From Enterobacter sp. R4-368 (lineage in GTDB: Bacteria; Pseudomonadota; Gammaproteobacteria; Enterobacterales; Enterobacteriaceae): a stretch of 64,000 nt of DNA. The notes beneath the pieces were generated by a model. It had not been told where the DNA came from. It saw nothing but the letters and a program-made list of their open reading frames with translations, and did no database searches. Shown in pieces: positions 1 to 12,272 of the stretch (position 1 is its first letter; every line of letters starts with the position of its first letter). Both the position numbers and the translations under genes were made by a program. The stretch is from positions 930,001 to 994,000 of the forward strand of contig NC_021500.1 in NCBI RefSeq assembly GCF_000410515.1. The letters run 5' to 3'.

Positions 1-379
1 CCGCTGCCGGGGCATCAAGCCAGCGGTACGCCAGATGTTCACTAAAAACGATCTGGCGTTCATGGGGCAGCGCAAGACAAAACCAGGATTCGGTATTGTG
101 CGTAACGCCCGGCGCATAGCGATGACGTAAATGACTAAATATTTCAAATTCCACCGTGCGCTGACAGTCAACTAAGGTCAGTTGCTCGCAAGCAATATCG
201 ATGTCGACCTCTTCCTTTACTTCACGCATGGCGGCTTGCGACGCTACCTCCCCTGCTTCAAGACTGCCGGTAACCGACTGCCAGAAATCAGGATCGTCGC
301 GTCGCTGCAACATCAGCACCCGTTTCGTGTCCTCGGCGTAAATCACCACCAGCACAGAAACAGGGTGCTTAAAGGCCAT
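1..379 (-). CDS. nudB: Dihydroneopterin triphosphate diphosphatase NudB, C-terminus cut by window edge
   Basis: Reading the minus strand from an ATG at 379 gives a Nudix hydrolase start (MAFKHPVSVLVVIYAEDTKR) followed by a Nudix box of the form GSLEAGE...REVKEEVDI. NudB removes pyrophosphate from dihydroneopterin triphosphate, an early folate step in the cytoplasm. The ATG lies one base after the aspS stop codon, so the two are almost certainly cotranscribed, as in E. coli, where nudB follows aspS. About 126 codons are present; the rest lies before position 1. Identity rests on the Nudix motif plus synteny. Confidence 0.9.
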   Translation of the reverse strand, partial: MAFKHPVSVLVVIYAEDTKRVLMLQRRDDPDFWQSVTGSLEAGEVASQAAMREVKEEVDIDIACEQLTLVDCQRTVEFEIFSHLRHRYAPGVTHNTESWFCLALPHERQIVFSEHLAYRWLDAPAA

Positions 380-380
380 C

Positions 381-2159
381 TTATTTATTCTCCGGCGTCT
401 CTTTTTTGACGACGGAAATACCCAGCTCAGCCAGCGATGCCGGGTTGGCGAAACTTGGCGCTTCGGTCAGCAGACAGGCCGCCGCCGTGGTTTTCGGGAA
501 CGCAATCACATCACGGATGTTATCGGTGCCGGTCAGTAACATGGTCAGACGATCCAGACCAAACGCCAGACCCGCGTGCGGCGGCGTACCATACTTCAGC
601 GCATCCAGCAGGAAGCCGAACTTCTCACGCTGTTCCTGCTCATTGATGCCCAGAATGCCGAATACAGTCTGCTGCATTTCGCCGTTATGGATACGTACAG
701 AACCGCCGCCCACTTCATAACCGTTGATAACCATATCGTAAGCATTCGCTACGGCCTCTTCCGGTGCCGCTTTCAGCTCAGCGGCAGTCATATCTTTCGG
801 CGAGGTGAACGGGTGATGCATCGCGGTCAGACCGCCTTCGCCGTCATCTTCAAACATCGGGAAGTCGATCACCCACAGCGGCGCCCATTTGGCTTCGTCG
901 GTCAGATTCAGGTCTTTACCCAGCTTCAGACGCAGCGCGCCCAGCGCATCAGCCACCACTTTTTTGTGGTCCGCGCCGAAGAAAATCATGTCGCCATCTT
1001 GTGCGCCAGTGCGCTCAAGGATCGCGCTAACGATTTCAGCGTTCAGGAACTTCGCGACCGGGCTGGTGATCCCCTCCAGTCCTTTTGCCGCTTCGTTGAC
1101 CTTAATGTAAGCAAGGCCTTTCGCCCCGTAGATTTCGATAAACTTGCCGTAGTCGTCAATCTGTTTACGGCTAAGTTGTGCGCCACCTGGCACACGCAGC
1201 GCGGCAACGCGGCCTTTCGGATCGTTTGCCGGGCCGGAGAAGACTTTAAACTCGACCGCTTTCAGCAAGTCGGCCACGTCCACCAGCTCCATCGGGTTAC
1301 GCAAATCGGGTTTATCGGAACCGTAACGACGCTCGGCTTCAGCGAAGGTCATAATCGGGAACTCGCCCAGATCCACACCACGAATTTCCTGCCACAGCTC
1401 GCGAACCAGCGCTTCCATCACTTCACGCACCTGCGGCGCGGTCATAAAGGAGGTTTCCACATCGATCTGGGTGAATTCCGGCTGGCGGTCAGCACGCAGG
1501 TCTTCATCACGGAAACATTTGACGATCTGATAGTAACGGTCGAAGCCGGACATCATCAGCAGTTGTTTAAACAGCTGTGGGGATTGCGGCAGCGCGTAGA
1601 ATTTGCCTTTATGCACGCGCGACGGCACGAGATAGTCACGCGCGCCTTCCGGCGTCGCTTTGGTCAGCATCGGGGTTTCAATATCGAGGAAACCGTGGTC
1701 ATCCATAAAGCGACGCACGAAGCTGGTGATCCGGGCGCGGGTTTTCAGGCGCTGAGCCATTTCCGGGCGGCGCAGATCGAGGTAGCGGTATTTCAGACGC
1801 GCTTCTTCGGTATTAACGTGGTTGGAGTCCAGCGGCAGCACGTCAGAACGGTTGATAATATTCAGCCCGGTGGCGAACACTTCCACTTCACCGGTTGCCA
1901 TATCTTTGTTGACGTTTTTGCCGTCGCGCGCACGCACGGTACCGGTAACCTGAATGCAGAACTCATTACGCAGTTCAGAGGCGAGCTGGAACGCATCCTC
2001 ACGGTCCGGGTCGAAAAACACCTGCACGATGCCTTCGCGATCGCGCATATCAATAAAGATAAGGCTACCGAGGTCACGACGACGATTGACCCACCCACAA
2101 AGCGTTACTTGCTGTCCCACATGGGACTGATTGAGCTGCCCGCAATATACTGTACGCAT
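381..2159 (-). CDS. aspS: Aspartyl-tRNA synthetase
   Basis: A 592-residue class II synthetase that charges tRNA-Asp with aspartate in the cytoplasm. An N-terminal OB-fold anticodon-binding domain covers about residues 1-110. It is followed by the catalytic core with motif 2 ([18 protein letters not shown]), the bacterial GAD insertion domain, and motif 3 (GLAFGLDRL) near the C-terminus. The start is placed at MRTVYCGQ, matching the family's usual 590 residues; an upstream in-frame ATG at 2210 would add 17 unconserved residues. nudB follows immediately downstream. Confidence 0.97.
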   Translation of the reverse strand: MRTVYCGQLNQSHVGQQVTLCGWVNRRRDLGSLIFIDMRDREGIVQVFFDPDREDAFQLASELRNEFCIQVTGTVRARDGKNVNKDMATGEVEVFATGLNIINRSDVLPLDSNHVNTEEARLKYRYLDLRRPEMAQRLKTRARITSFVRRFMDDHGFLDIETPMLTKATPEGARDYLVPSRVHKGKFYALPQSPQLFKQLLMMSGFDRYYQIVKCFRDEDLRADRQPEFTQIDVETSFMTAPQVREVMEALVRELWQEIRGVDLGEFPIMTFAEAERRYGSDKPDLRNPMELVDVADLLKAVEFKVFSGPANDPKGRVAALRVPGGAQLSRKQIDDYGKFIEIYGAKGLAYIKVNEAAKGLEGITSPVAKFLNAEIVSAILERTGAQDGDMIFFGADHKKVVADALGALRLKLGKDLNLTDEAKWAPLWVIDFPMFEDDGEGGLTAMHHPFTSPKDMTAAELKAAPEEAVANAYDMVINGYEVGGGSVRIHNGEMQQTVFGILGINEQEQREKFGFLLDALKYGTPPHAGLAFGLDRLTMLLTGTDNIRDVIAFPKTTAAACLLTEAPSFANPASLAELGISVVKKETPENK

Positions 2160-2260
2160 GAGATATCCCTTAATTAGCTGCGCGCGACCCGCCGCCTGCG
2201 GGGCAGGCACTCTGGTGGCAGCTATTTTCGTATGTCACAACTGGATGAAAAAAGGGGGCT

Positions 2261-2289
2261 ATTATACTGGAAATTCTGACTGACGATAA
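2261..2289 (-). promoter_or_regulatory. Probable aspS promoter
   Basis: The minus strand shows a perfect TATAAT -10 hexamer (2266-2261) about 100 bases upstream of the aspS start, with a weak -35 (TTATCG, 2289-2284) 17 bases away. The gap 2160-2425 between divergent aspS and yecD holds nothing else I can support. Confidence 0.5.
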
Positions 2290-2425
2290 GCCCGCGACCG
2301 ACTGTACGCGCGTTTGCTGCGCGCTTATTGCGCATTCTCACAAAATTTAACAAAATTTGTAAACCGTCCGCACCTGCATAACGCGTAAGGTATCCGCCGA
2401 CGTCATTCATTTTTCAGGAGTTATT

Positions 2426-2992
2426 ATGCTGGAACTCAATGCTGAGAAAACCGCACTGGTGGTGATCGATTTACAGGAGGGTATTTTACCTTTCGCCGGT
2501 GGCCCGCACACAGCGCAGGACGTGGTTCAACGTGCCGCAACGCTCGCGGAAAAATTCCGTGCCAACGGTTCGCCGGTCGTATTAGTGCGCGTTGGCTGGT
2601 CAGCGGATTTTGCCGAAGCGCTGAAACAGCCGGTTGACGCGCCAACAGGTGGTCATACACTACCGGAAAACTGGTGGGTTTACCCGCAGGCCTTGGGTAA
2701 AAAAGAGAGCGATATTGAAGTGACCAAACGCCAGTGGGGCGCGTTTTACGGCACCGATCTTGAGCTGCAACTGCGCCGCCGTGGCATCGACACCATTGTG
2801 CTGTGCGGCATTTCCACCAATATTGGCGTGGAATCCACCGCGCGCAACGCGTGGGAATTAGGTTTTTCGCTGGTGATTGCAGAAGATGCTTGCAGCGCAG
2901 GCAGCAACGAGCAACATCAGGGCAGCCTGAAGTATATCTTCCCGCGCATTAGCCGTGTTCGCAGCACGGACGAGATCCTCAGCGCGTTATGA
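2426..2992 (+). CDS. yecD: Isochorismatase-family protein YecD
   Basis: A 188-residue cysteine-hydrolase-fold protein of unknown substrate. The fold is visible as VVIDLQEG near the N-terminus (the usual catalytic Asp) and KRQWGAF (the usual Lys region). In the third signature, [19 protein letters not shown], the position normally holding the nucleophilic Cys is Gly, a known feature of the YecD branch, so normal isochorismatase chemistry is not expected. It starts after a good GGAG ribosome site and its stop overlaps the yecE start (ATGA), so the two are translationally coupled. Confidence 0.93.
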   Translation: MLELNAEKTALVVIDLQEGILPFAGGPHTAQDVVQRAATLAEKFRANGSPVVLVRVGWSADFAEALKQPVDAPTGGHTLPENWWVYPQALGKKESDIEVTKRQWGAFYGTDLELQLRRRGIDTIVLCGISTNIGVESTARNAWELGFSLVIAEDACSAGSNEQHQGSLKYIFPRISRVRSTDEILSAL

Positions 2993-3807
2993 TGTATGTC
3001 GGCCTGCCGCAATGGTCGCACCCCAAATGGGTGCGCCTTGGCATCACCAGCCTCGAAGAGTACGCCCGTCACTTTAACTGCGTCGAAGGCAACACCACGC
3101 TTTACGCACTGCCAAAAGCTGAGATCGTGGGGCGCTGGCGCGAACAAACCACCGATGATTTCCGCTTTTGCTTTAAATTCCCCGCCACCATTTCGCACCA
3201 GGCGGCGCTGCGTAACTGCCGCGATCTGACAGACGAGTTTTTTCAACGAATGTCGCCGCTTGCCAACCGGATAGGCCAGTACTGGTTACAGCTTCCGGCA
3301 TCCTTTGGCCCACGCGATATCCCCGCGTTGTGGGCATTTCTGGACGCGCTGCCGGCTGATTTCACCTATGGCGTTGAAGTGCGTCATCCAGGCTTTTTCG
3401 CCAAAGGCGAAGAGGAAAAAGCGCTCAATCAGGGCTTACATGCGCGCGGGGTGAATCGCGTGATCCTTGATAGCCGACCGGTGCACAGCGCTATTCCGCA
3501 CAGTGAAGCGATCATTGAAGCGCAGCGCAAAAAGCCGAAAGTCCCGGTGCATGCGCTGATAACCGCCAGCCATCCGATGGTGCGTTTTATCGGCAGCGAT
3601 AATATGGAGCAAAATCGCCAGCTGTTTGCCGTATGGCTGCAAAAACTCCCGTTGTGGGAACAGACCACCACCCCCTATTTGTTTTTGCATACGCCCGATA
3701 TCGCACAAGCGCCGGAACTGGTGGAAACCCTGTGGCAGCAGTTGCAGGCCGCCGTCCCGAGCGTTGGCGACGCCCCTTCTCTTCCGCTGCAATCTTCTCT
3801 TTTCTGA
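2989..3807 (+). CDS. yecE: DUF72 family protein YecE
   Basis: A 272-residue DUF72 (TIM-barrel-like) protein of unknown activity. Its length and the opening [14 protein letters not shown] match E. coli YecE (272 residues). Hallmarks visible are the [11 protein letters not shown] segment, the [10 protein letters not shown] turn and the PYLFLHTPD motif near the C-terminus. It overlaps yecD by four bases. No pathway is assigned; conservation beside yecD and yecN is the only context. Confidence 0.93.
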   Translation: MMYVGLPQWSHPKWVRLGITSLEEYARHFNCVEGNTTLYALPKAEIVGRWREQTTDDFRFCFKFPATISHQAALRNCRDLTDEFFQRMSPLANRIGQYWLQLPASFGPRDIPALWAFLDALPADFTYGVEVRHPGFFAKGEEEKALNQGLHARGVNRVILDSRPVHSAIPHSEAIIEAQRKKPKVPVHALITASHPMVRFIGSDNMEQNRQLFAVWLQKLPLWEQTTTPYLFLHTPDIAQAPELVETLWQQLQAAVPSVGDAPSLPLQSSLF

Positions 3808-3859
3808 ACGAACCACCTATCATTGTTTAGCGGTCACCAGAGCCTTAAAGGGAGTTAGT

Positions 3860-4255
3860 ATGGTTAGCGCGCTTTACGCCGTGCTGGGTGCATTGTTACT
3901 CATAAAATTTTCTTTTGACGTTATTCGCCTGCGCACGCAATACCGTGTTAGCTATGGCGACGGCGGGTTTAGCGAGCTGCAAAGTGCGATACGCATTCAT
4001 GGCAATGCGGTGGAATACATTCCCGTCGCCCTGATCCTGCTTCTTTTTATGGAGATGGACGGCGCGCAAACCTGGTTAGTGCATGTTTGTGGGCTGCTGC
4101 TGATCGCCGGTCGCCTGATGCATTATTACGGCTTTCACCACCGCCTGATCCGCTGGCGTCGTTCCGGCATGGGCGCAACCTTTTGCTCGCTGCTGTTGAT
4201 GGTGCTGGCAAATCTGTGGTACATGCCCTGGGAGTTGGTTTTCTCCCTGCATTAG
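3860..4255 (+). CDS. yecN: MAPEG-family inner-membrane protein YecN
   Basis: A 131-residue small integral membrane protein of the MAPEG superfamily (membrane proteins of the glutathione and eicosanoid type); the bacterial substrate is unknown. Four hydrophobic segments can be read, with FRL/IRLRTQYRVSYGDGG after the first helix and HGNAVEYIPVALILL in the second, the typical MAPEG signature. The ATG at 3860 follows GGGAG and gives exactly the E. coli length; the longer open frame upstream merely overlaps yecE. Confidence 0.92.
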   Translation: MVSALYAVLGALLLIKFSFDVIRLRTQYRVSYGDGGFSELQSAIRIHGNAVEYIPVALILLLFMEMDGAQTWLVHVCGLLLIAGRLMHYYGFHHRLIRWRRSGMGATFCSLLLMVLANLWYMPWELVFSLH

Positions 4256-6003
<1,748 letters not shown>

Positions 6004-6006
6004 GAT

Positions 6007-6036
6007 AAAAAAAGGCCCCTGTTAATGGCAGGGGCC
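6007..6036 (-). terminator. Rho-independent terminator downstream of cutC
   Basis: An eight-base-pair stem (GGCCCCTG / CAGGGGCC, 6014-6021 with 6029-6036) has a seven-base loop. On the minus strand it is followed by a run of T (6013-6007), so it mainly ends cutC transcripts. It may also slow cmoB read-through. Confidence 0.85.
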
Positions 6037-6085
6037 TGGTACAAGCAAGCATCATATTGGGCGACATGATGCGCGGTAAAAACTG

Positions 6086-6829
6086 TTACGGGCGATGGTG
6101 CAAAATCATCTCTTTCATTAGCGCCACCGCATCGCCATCCACGCCGTAGCGGGCATATTCATCCGCACTGGCATCTGACGACATCGATAATCCTGGATTG
6201 CGATAGCGCATCGGCGATGCTGTCCAGCGGCCTGCCGAGCTATGCACCTCTTTAATACCCGCATGGAGAAAGGTTTCGAGGTTATCCGGACGCACACCTG
6301 CGCCGGCCATAATGATTGGAACACCAGACCTGGCATTTAGTTCCCTGATTAATGAAAGTCCTTTTGCTGCCGAGGGCTGCTGACCAGACGTGAGAATACG
6401 TGCGATGCCTAATTCGGCTAAGTTATCAAACACCTGAAGCGGATTAGCACACATATCGAACGCGCGATGAAAAGTTACCGCCATCCCCTGTGCGGCCTGC
6501 ATAATTTCCCGCATGCGCACAATATCGACATCTCCCTCTTCCGTCAGCACACCGGTGACCAGGCCAGGAAAACCCAGATCACGGAGCATCGCAATATCGC
6601 TCAGCATGGAGGCAAACTCATCGGCCCGGTAGCAAAAATCCCCACCGCGCGGGCGCACGATCGGATGTACAGGAATGGTCACCGCCTGTCGAATCGCTTT
6701 TAACGCGCCAAAGGAAGGGGTTAAACCGCCCTCTTTCGGTGCGGCGCAAAATTCAATGCGATCGGCGCCACGTTGCTCAGCAATCACCGCGTCATCGACG
6801 CCATAACAACAGATTTCCAGTAAGGTCAT
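6086..6829 (-). CDS. cutC: Copper homeostasis family protein CutC
   Basis: A 247-residue TIM-barrel protein, nearly the E. coli length of 248. It carries the conserved start [11 protein letters not shown], the [16 protein letters not shown] segment, the [11 protein letters not shown] motif and the VTFHRAFD motif. The name comes from an early copper-tolerance assignment; its molecular role is still debated, so the call is family membership. It is read toward cmoB and shares a terminator region with it. Confidence 0.94.
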   Translation of the reverse strand: MTLLEICCYGVDDAVIAEQRGADRIEFCAAPKEGGLTPSFGALKAIRQAVTIPVHPIVRPRGGDFCYRADEFASMLSDIAMLRDLGFPGLVTGVLTEEGDVDIVRMREIMQAAQGMAVTFHRAFDMCANPLQVFDNLAELGIARILTSGQQPSAAKGLSLIRELNARSGVPIIMAGAGVRPDNLETFLHAGIKEVHSSAGRWTASPMRYRNPGLSMSSDASADEYARYGVDGDAVALMKEMILHHRP

Positions 6830-6872
6830 TTCCTCTCCCCCGGTTCAGCATGGCTCGCTTTCGCAAGCGCTT

Positions 6873-7436
6873 TCACCCCTGCTCGCTCGCGACAATCTCT
6901 TCAATGGTCCACGGATGAAATTTCACGGTGACTTTGCCATCCGTCACCGCCAGCGTTGGATTGGGCAGCCGTTCGCGCTCGCCTTTTGGTGAACTGGTTT
7001 TCACCGAAATACCCGGCTGGCTTAAGCCCTCATCAGCCAGCAGCGCCAGCGCACGCGCGTTGAGCGTGGCGATATCGCCCGGCAGCACGATTTCTACATG
7101 CTCCCACCCTTCGTGCGGGTAGCGCTTTTCACCCGGCCACGGCAACTCAATCACCGTAAACTGCCAGTGGGCGACGCACACGGGTTCACGCAGTTTGAAC
7201 AGGCAAATCGGCCGACCATTAATGATGTTTTCCGACAGCAGTTCGCCACAGTGTTCAAAACCACGCCGCCAGCGCTCCGCCGTGGTGTTCTGGTGGCAGC
7301 GCAACGAGATGTGATCGGCATTTAAGGGTGCGATATCCAGCCCCAGACGGGTAGCTAAATTTTGCAAATCTTGGGTAAATCGTGGCAAATCTTCCACGAT
7401 ATCCTGCAACTCTTCGACAGTTTGCCAGGTACGCAT
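6873..7436 (-). CDS. yecM: VOC-superfamily protein YecM
   Basis: A 187-residue protein matching E. coli YecM (188), which has the vicinal-oxygen-chelate (glyoxalase-like) fold and is predicted to bind metal. Visible features are DHISLRCHQN, where His probably serves as a metal ligand, and EGWEHVEIVLPG, with a second His/Glu pair. No substrate is known. It lies 43 bases upstream of cutC and diverges from argS, so 7437-7582 carries promoters for both directions. Confidence 0.92.
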   Translation of the reverse strand: MRTWQTVEELQDIVEDLPRFTQDLQNLATRLGLDIAPLNADHISLRCHQNTTAERWRRGFEHCGELLSENIINGRPICLFKLREPVCVAHWQFTVIELPWPGEKRYPHEGWEHVEIVLPGDIATLNARALALLADEGLSQPGISVKTSSPKGERERLPNPTLAVTDGKVTVKFHPWTIEEIVASEQG

Positions 7437-7537
7437 AACAGTGCTCGCAAGTCATAACAAAGCGCATAATCTACCGTGTTATGCAGTGCTGACGCCACCG
7501 GGCATTTGCAGTATACTCCCGCCTTTATTAAACACCC

Positions 7538-7564
7538 GGACGCCGCCTCAGCGACGCGGTGTCC
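7538..7564 (+). other. Hairpin in the argS leader
   Basis: Arms GGACGCCGC (7538-7546) and GCGGTGTCC (7556-7564) pair over nine positions with one G-U, loop of nine. It lies between the likely argS -10 (TATACT, 7512-7517) and the ribosome site, ending 18 bases before the GTG start. An alternative pairing using CACC/GGTG is also possible. Confidence 0.6.
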
Positions 7565-7582
7565 TAAAAGTAAGGTATCCCG

Positions 7583-9316
7583 GTGAATATTCAGGCTCTT
7601 CTCTCAGAAAAAGTCAGTCAGGCCATGATTGCAGCAGGCGCGCCAGTCGATTGTGAAGCGCAGGTTCGTCAGTCAGCAAAAATTCAGTTTGGCGACTATC
7701 AGGCTAATGGCGTGATGGCAGTAGCGAAAAAACTGGGCATGGCGCCGCGACAACTGGCCGAGCAGGTTCTGTCTCACCTTTCTCTCGACGGGATTGCCAA
7801 TAAAGTTGAAATCGCCGGTCCTGGCTTTATCAATATTTTCCTCGCGCCTGAGTTTCTCGCCTCGCAGGTAGATGCGGCGCTGAAATCCGATCGCCTGGGC
7901 GTAACAAAACCGCAGCCGCAAACCGTGGTTATCGATTACTCCGCGCCGAACGTGGCGAAAGAGATGCATGTCGGCCATCTGCGCTCCACCATCATTGGCG
8001 ATGCATCAGTTCGTACGCTGGAATTCCTCGGCCATAACGTGATTCGCGCTAACCATGTCGGTGACTGGGGCACCCAGTTCGGCATGCTGATTGCCTATCT
8101 TGAGCTGCAACAGCAAGAGAATGCTGGTGAAATGGCGCTGGCCGATCTGGAAGGTTTTTACCGTGAAGCCAAAAAACATTATGACGAAGACGCGGCATTC
8201 GCTGAACGCGCACGCGCTTACGTGGTGAAACTGCAAGGCGGCGATGAATATTGCCGCGAGATGTGGCGCAAGCTGGTCGATATCACCATGAGTCAGAACC
8301 AGAAAACCTACGAACGCCTGAACGTGACGCTGACCCGTAAAGATGTAATGGGTGAAAGCCTGTATAACCCGATGTTACCGGGCATCGTTGCGGATCTGAA
8401 AACCAAAGGTCTGGCGGTCGAGAGCGAAGGCGCGACCGTGGTATTCCTGGATGAGTACAAAAACAAAGAAGGCGAACCGATGGGCGTCATCATCCAGAAA
8501 AAGGATGGCGGCTATCTGTACACCACCACGGACATCGCCTGCGCGAAATACCGTTATGAAACGCTGCATGCCGATCGCGTGCTCTACTACATCGATTCCC
8601 GTCAGCATCAGCACCTGATGCAGGCCTGGACCATCGTGCGTAAAGCCGGTTATGTGCCGGATTCCGTGCCGCTGGAACACCACATGTTCGGCATGATGCT
8701 CGGCAAAGACGGCAAGCCGTTCAAAACCCGCGCGGGCGGTACGGTGAAACTTTCCGATCTGCTGGATGAAGCGCTGGAACGCGCGCGCCGTCTGGTGGCT
8801 GAAAAGAACCCGGATATGCCTGCCGACGAGCTGGAAAAACTGGCCAACGCGGTCGGTATCGGCGCGGTGAAATATGCGGATCTGTCGAAAAACCGCACCA
8901 CCGATTACGTTTTCGACTGGGACAACATGCTGGCCTTTGAAGGCAACACCGCACCGTACATGCAGTACGCTTACACCCGCGTGCTCTCCGTATTCCGTAA
9001 AGCGGGTATTGAAGAGAGCGTACTGGAAAACGCACCGGTGGTGATTGGCGAAGAGCGTGAATCCCAGCTGGCAGCGCGTCTGTTGCAGTTCGAAGAAACC
9101 CTGTCCGTCGTTGCCCGTGAAGGTACGCCGCATGTGATGTGCGCCTATCTGTACGATCTGGCGGGTCTGTTCTCCGGCTTCTACGAGCACTGCCCGATCC
9201 TCAGCGCGGAAAACGACGAAACCCGTTTAAGCCGCCTGAAACTGGCCCTGCTGACGGCAAAAACGCTGAAACTCGGTCTGGATACGCTGGGTATCGAAAC
9301 CGTAGAGCGTATGTAA
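7583..9316 (+). CDS. argS: Arginyl-tRNA synthetase
   Basis: A 577-residue class I synthetase charging tRNA-Arg, the same length as in E. coli. The N-terminal Add-1 domain contains [17 protein letters not shown]. The HIGH-type motif is read as HVGH in [16 protein letters not shown], and the C-terminal DALR anticodon-binding domain begins around residue 455. The start is a GTG preceded by AAGGTA, giving the conserved [10 protein letters not shown] start. A strong hairpin terminator lies 27 bases after the stop. Confidence 0.97.
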   Translation: MNIQALLSEKVSQAMIAAGAPVDCEAQVRQSAKIQFGDYQANGVMAVAKKLGMAPRQLAEQVLSHLSLDGIANKVEIAGPGFINIFLAPEFLASQVDAALKSDRLGVTKPQPQTVVIDYSAPNVAKEMHVGHLRSTIIGDASVRTLEFLGHNVIRANHVGDWGTQFGMLIAYLELQQQENAGEMALADLEGFYREAKKHYDEDAAFAERARAYVVKLQGGDEYCREMWRKLVDITMSQNQKTYERLNVTLTRKDVMGESLYNPMLPGIVADLKTKGLAVESEGATVVFLDEYKNKEGEPMGVIIQKKDGGYLYTTTDIACAKYRYETLHADRVLYYIDSRQHQHLMQAWTIVRKAGYVPDSVPLEHHMFGMMLGKDGKPFKTRAGGTVKLSDLLDEALERARRLVAEKNPDMPADELEKLANAVGIGAVKYADLSKNRTTDYVFDWDNMLAFEGNTAPYMQYAYTRVLSVFRKAGIEESVLENAPVVIGEERESQLAARLLQFEETLSVVAREGTPHVMCAYLYDLAGLFSGFYEHCPILSAENDETRLSRLKLALLTAKTLKLGLDTLGIETVERM

Positions 9317-9337
9317 TCCCTTCCGTTTTTAGCCATA

Positions 9338-9366
9338 AAAAAACCCCGGCCAGCCGGGGTTTTTCA
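9338..9366. terminator. Bidirectional terminator between argS and the GH105 gene
   Basis: CCCCGGC (9344-9350) pairs with GCCGGGG (9353-9359), extended by A-T pairs, with an A run on the left and T run on the right, so it works for both converging genes. Confidence 0.88.
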
Positions 9367-9377
9367 TTTATCGCTTT

Positions 9378-10517
9378 TCAGAAATATTTGCGCAGATACT
9401 CCGTCAAACAGAGCATCGCCATCGCCTGCCCGTATGGCATTGAGGTCAGCGGGATCTGGCGATAAAACGCCAGATTACTGCCCATCCCGGTGCCGAACGA
9501 CACCTGCAATAACTCCCCTTCCGGCGAAATATTTCCCACAATCGCTTTCACCGCTTTTTCCGCCACATCCGTGTAATCGGTGCTGATATAACGCTTACGC
9601 AGCGCTTTCAGAATGCCATAGGCAAATCCGGCGGTTGCCGAGGCTTCCAGATAAGAATCTGGATCGTCGAGCAGCGTATGCCACAACCCGCTTTCATGCT
9701 GGCACTTCGCCAGCGCGGCGATTTGCGCATTCAGCACCTGGAGCAGATAACGGCGCACCGCATTGTTTTCCGGCAGATCGACAAGCTCAAGGAAATCCGG
9801 GATAACGATGGTCAGCCAGCTATTCCCGCGCGCCCAGCGCGCGTTGGCAAAATTGTGGTGACCGTCATAATTCCAGCCGTGGAACCACAGCCCGGTTTCC
9901 CTGTCCATCAGGTTCTGCACATGCAACAGAAACTGATACACCGCCTCTTCCACATAGTCTGGCCGGTTGAGCAATTTGCCGATTTTCGCCAGCGGCAGCA
10001 CGGTCATCATCAGCGTGTCGTCCCACATCTGCTGGTGGTTCTCCTCCGCCAGCGTAATGTGCTGCATGCCGCCGCAGTCGGTGCGCGGCATCTCGTTCAT
10101 CGCCCATTCGGCCCAGCTTTCCAGCCATGGGAGATAAGTCGGGTTACCGGTTTCTTCATAGCGATACGCCAGCGTCAGGAACGGTGCCATGGTGTTGACG
10201 TTTTTAGTGGTTGCGCCTTCTGCAAAACGGTCGGCGAACCAGTTATCAATCACCTCGCGCACACCCTCTTCGCCGGTCTGGCGATAATACTGATACATCC
10301 CGTACAGACCCACGCCGTGCGTCCACTCCCAGCCAGCCCAGCCTTTAGTATCAATCACGCGCCCATCGTCGAGACGGAGTAAAAACTCACCGGTGTTGTC
10401 GTGAATATTGACCAGGTTATGCGTCACCTTGCGGATCAACGCTTTCAGTTCATCACGGGCGATAAAACGCTCTGGCTGACGCAGTAACGGGCTGTGTTTG
10501 ACAGGCCAAACCTTCAT
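9378..10517 (-). CDS. GH105 unsaturated rhamnogalacturonyl hydrolase (RhiN/YteR-like)
   Basis: A 379-residue cytoplasmic glycoside hydrolase of the GH88/GH105 six-hairpin fold. Such enzymes split the unsaturated galacturonate from the rhamnose-disaccharide left by rhamnogalacturonan lyases. Signatures seen are KGWAGWEWTHGVGLYGMYQY, WDDTLMMTVLPLAKIG with the catalytic Asp expected of the family, and FHGWNYDGHHNFANARWARGNSW. There is no signal peptide, so substrate must be imported. It lies 10 bases after the transporter gene with a GAGG ribosome site, so they form an operon. Substrate is inferred from the family. Confidence 0.88.
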   Translation of the reverse strand: MKVWPVKHSPLLRQPERFIARDELKALIRKVTHNLVNIHDNTGEFLLRLDDGRVIDTKGWAGWEWTHGVGLYGMYQYYRQTGEEGVREVIDNWFADRFAEGATTKNVNTMAPFLTLAYRYEETGNPTYLPWLESWAEWAMNEMPRTDCGGMQHITLAEENHQQMWDDTLMMTVLPLAKIGKLLNRPDYVEEAVYQFLLHVQNLMDRETGLWFHGWNYDGHHNFANARWARGNSWLTIVIPDFLELVDLPENNAVRRYLLQVLNAQIAALAKCQHESGLWHTLLDDPDSYLEASATAGFAYGILKALRKRYISTDYTDVAEKAVKAIVGNISPEGELLQVSFGTGMGSNLAFYRQIPLTSMPYGQAMAMLCLTEYLRKYF

Positions 10518-10527
10518 ATTCTTAACC

Positions 10528-12102
10528 TCAGTTATAAGTCGATTTCAGTGACGCGTCTTTCAGCGATGGCGCGGCAGGTTTATTGCGATTCAGATAGCCA
10601 ATGTTGTTGTTGCCCCACAAGGATTCGTAAGGCATGCCCGCCAGCATTTCGACGGTTTCGCGCGCTTGCGGAGTGATACTTTCTGGCATCGCGCGGCCGC
10701 TCTGGCGCATTTTGGCCGTTTCTTCACGCAGCACGCTGTGGGTTTTCAGGTTCAGCTTGAAGCGTAAGGAGACGAGGAAGCCGCAGCACAGTACCGCAAT
10801 GGTGCCAAAGCACATGATCATCAAAATGGTGTGGCTCACTTCTGGCACCTGGGTTTTCTGCCCGGAGACAAAGCCAGACGCCTGCATCACAATCCCCACC
10901 AGCATCACCGCACCGGCCTGCGAGGCTTTACGGGTCAGCGTCATGATCCCGGCGAAGATCCCTTCACGGCGCTGGCCGGTGACCACTTCGTCAATATCCG
11001 CAATGTAGGTGTAGGTGTTCCACGGTACGTAGTTGATACCACCGCGTCCCAGACCGGCAACGGCGGACACCAGCAACAGCAGCGAATAAACATCGCTTAA
11101 ACCGGCGTAGTAGAGCACGGCATAAGAGGCGGCGCTCAGACCGAACAGCACCACCACCATGCGGTATGACGGTGCAGGTCCAAAGCGGATGCACAGCGGT
11201 ATCATGGCAATCACCGCGATGAACTGGAAAATCGCCATCGTGCCCAGCAAGTTGGAGGCCAGCGATGCTTCCTGCATCAGCACGAACACCACGTAATAGG
11301 TGAACACCGCGTTAAATACGTCCTGCGCGATATAACCGCCGAGGTACATCCCAAGGTGCTGGCGGAAAATCTTGATACGCAGCGTAGAGCTGAGTTCAAC
11401 AAACAGGCGGCGCAAACTTTGCCCAAGCGTGAGGCTCTTTTTCTCTTCCTCCGCGCGCAGCGCCGCTTCAGTCCACTCTTCGCGCGGACGCTCCCAGGTA
11501 AAACACCAGACAAACGTCAGCATCAGCGCACAGAGCACCGAGAACACCAGGCTTGCGTAGAAAAAGGAGACCGGGTTGTCTTTACCAAAGTGTGACAGCA
11601 GGACGCCCGGCAGGAACGAGGCCAGAATAGCCGACATCTGCGCCATGGAGATACGCGCGCCGGAGAATTTGGTTTTCTGTTTAAAGTCGTCAGTCATTTC
11701 CGGCACCAGCGTTTCGTACGGCACCAGAATCATGGTGTAGACCACATCAAACAGCAGATACGTCAGCAGGTAATACCAGAAACTCATGTCCCCTACCCAC
11801 ATTATTGAGTAGCTGAACACGCAAGGGATACCTAACAAAATAAAGAACTTACGTCGACCGAAGCGTTTACCAAGCCAGGTCGAACCGAAATTATCGGTTA
11901 AAAAGCCCATCAGCGGACTGACCACCGCATCCAGCACCCTTGCTGTCGCGAAGATAAATGTCGCTTCAATCGGCGTCAGGCCGCAAAAGGTCGTATAGAA
12001 ATAGAGTAACCATGCTGCGGTTAACGCGGTTGTGCCCGCACCCAGAAAATCGCCCGAGCCATAGGCGAGATAATTAGCCAATCCAATTTTTCGTGTTTTC
12101 AT
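10528..12102 (-). CDS. GPH-family sugar:cation symporter, probably oligogalacturonide/rhamnogalacturonide uptake (RhiT-like)
   Basis: A 524-residue polytopic transporter of the glycoside-pentoside-hexuronide (MelB-like) branch of the MFS fold. It opens with LANYLAYGSGDFLGAGTTAL, has about 12 membrane segments and the ARVLDAVVSPLMGFLTDN motif after helix two. The ATG at 12102 is chosen because ACAGGG lies 11 bases upstream; a TTG at 12111 would sit directly on that site. Pairing with the GH105 hydrolase and the KdgR-like operator upstream points to unsaturated rhamnogalacturonan fragments as substrate; this is inference. Confidence 0.85.
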   Translation of the reverse strand: MKTRKIGLANYLAYGSGDFLGAGTTALTAAWLLYFYTTFCGLTPIEATFIFATARVLDAVVSPLMGFLTDNFGSTWLGKRFGRRKFFILLGIPCVFSYSIMWVGDMSFWYYLLTYLLFDVVYTMILVPYETLVPEMTDDFKQKTKFSGARISMAQMSAILASFLPGVLLSHFGKDNPVSFFYASLVFSVLCALMLTFVWCFTWERPREEWTEAALRAEEEKKSLTLGQSLRRLFVELSSTLRIKIFRQHLGMYLGGYIAQDVFNAVFTYYVVFVLMQEASLASNLLGTMAIFQFIAVIAMIPLCIRFGPAPSYRMVVVLFGLSAASYAVLYYAGLSDVYSLLLLVSAVAGLGRGGINYVPWNTYTYIADIDEVVTGQRREGIFAGIMTLTRKASQAGAVMLVGIVMQASGFVSGQKTQVPEVSHTILMIMCFGTIAVLCCGFLVSLRFKLNLKTHSVLREETAKMRQSGRAMPESITPQARETVEMLAGMPYESLWGNNNIGYLNRNKPAAPSLKDASLKSTYN

Positions 12103-12272
12103 TGCCGTCAACCCTGTTTATTTTGGGGGACCTTTGACGATCCGGCTTAGCCAAAGGAATTTCTTACACGGCTAAAGTAAGAGGATGTGCAACGGGAAAC
12201 CTTTCTGTTTCTGCCATCAAAATTACGTGGCTGGCAAAAATGCAAAGAGTGCCGATACGCGCTTCACTGATT

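Noticed and set aside
576..2177. 533-codon open frame on the plus strand
   Set aside because: It is the antisense shadow of aspS, has no family motif, and exists because of GC-rich codon use.
2222..2410. 62-codon minus-strand frame before aspS
   Set aside because: It covers the aspS promoter and has no conserved content.
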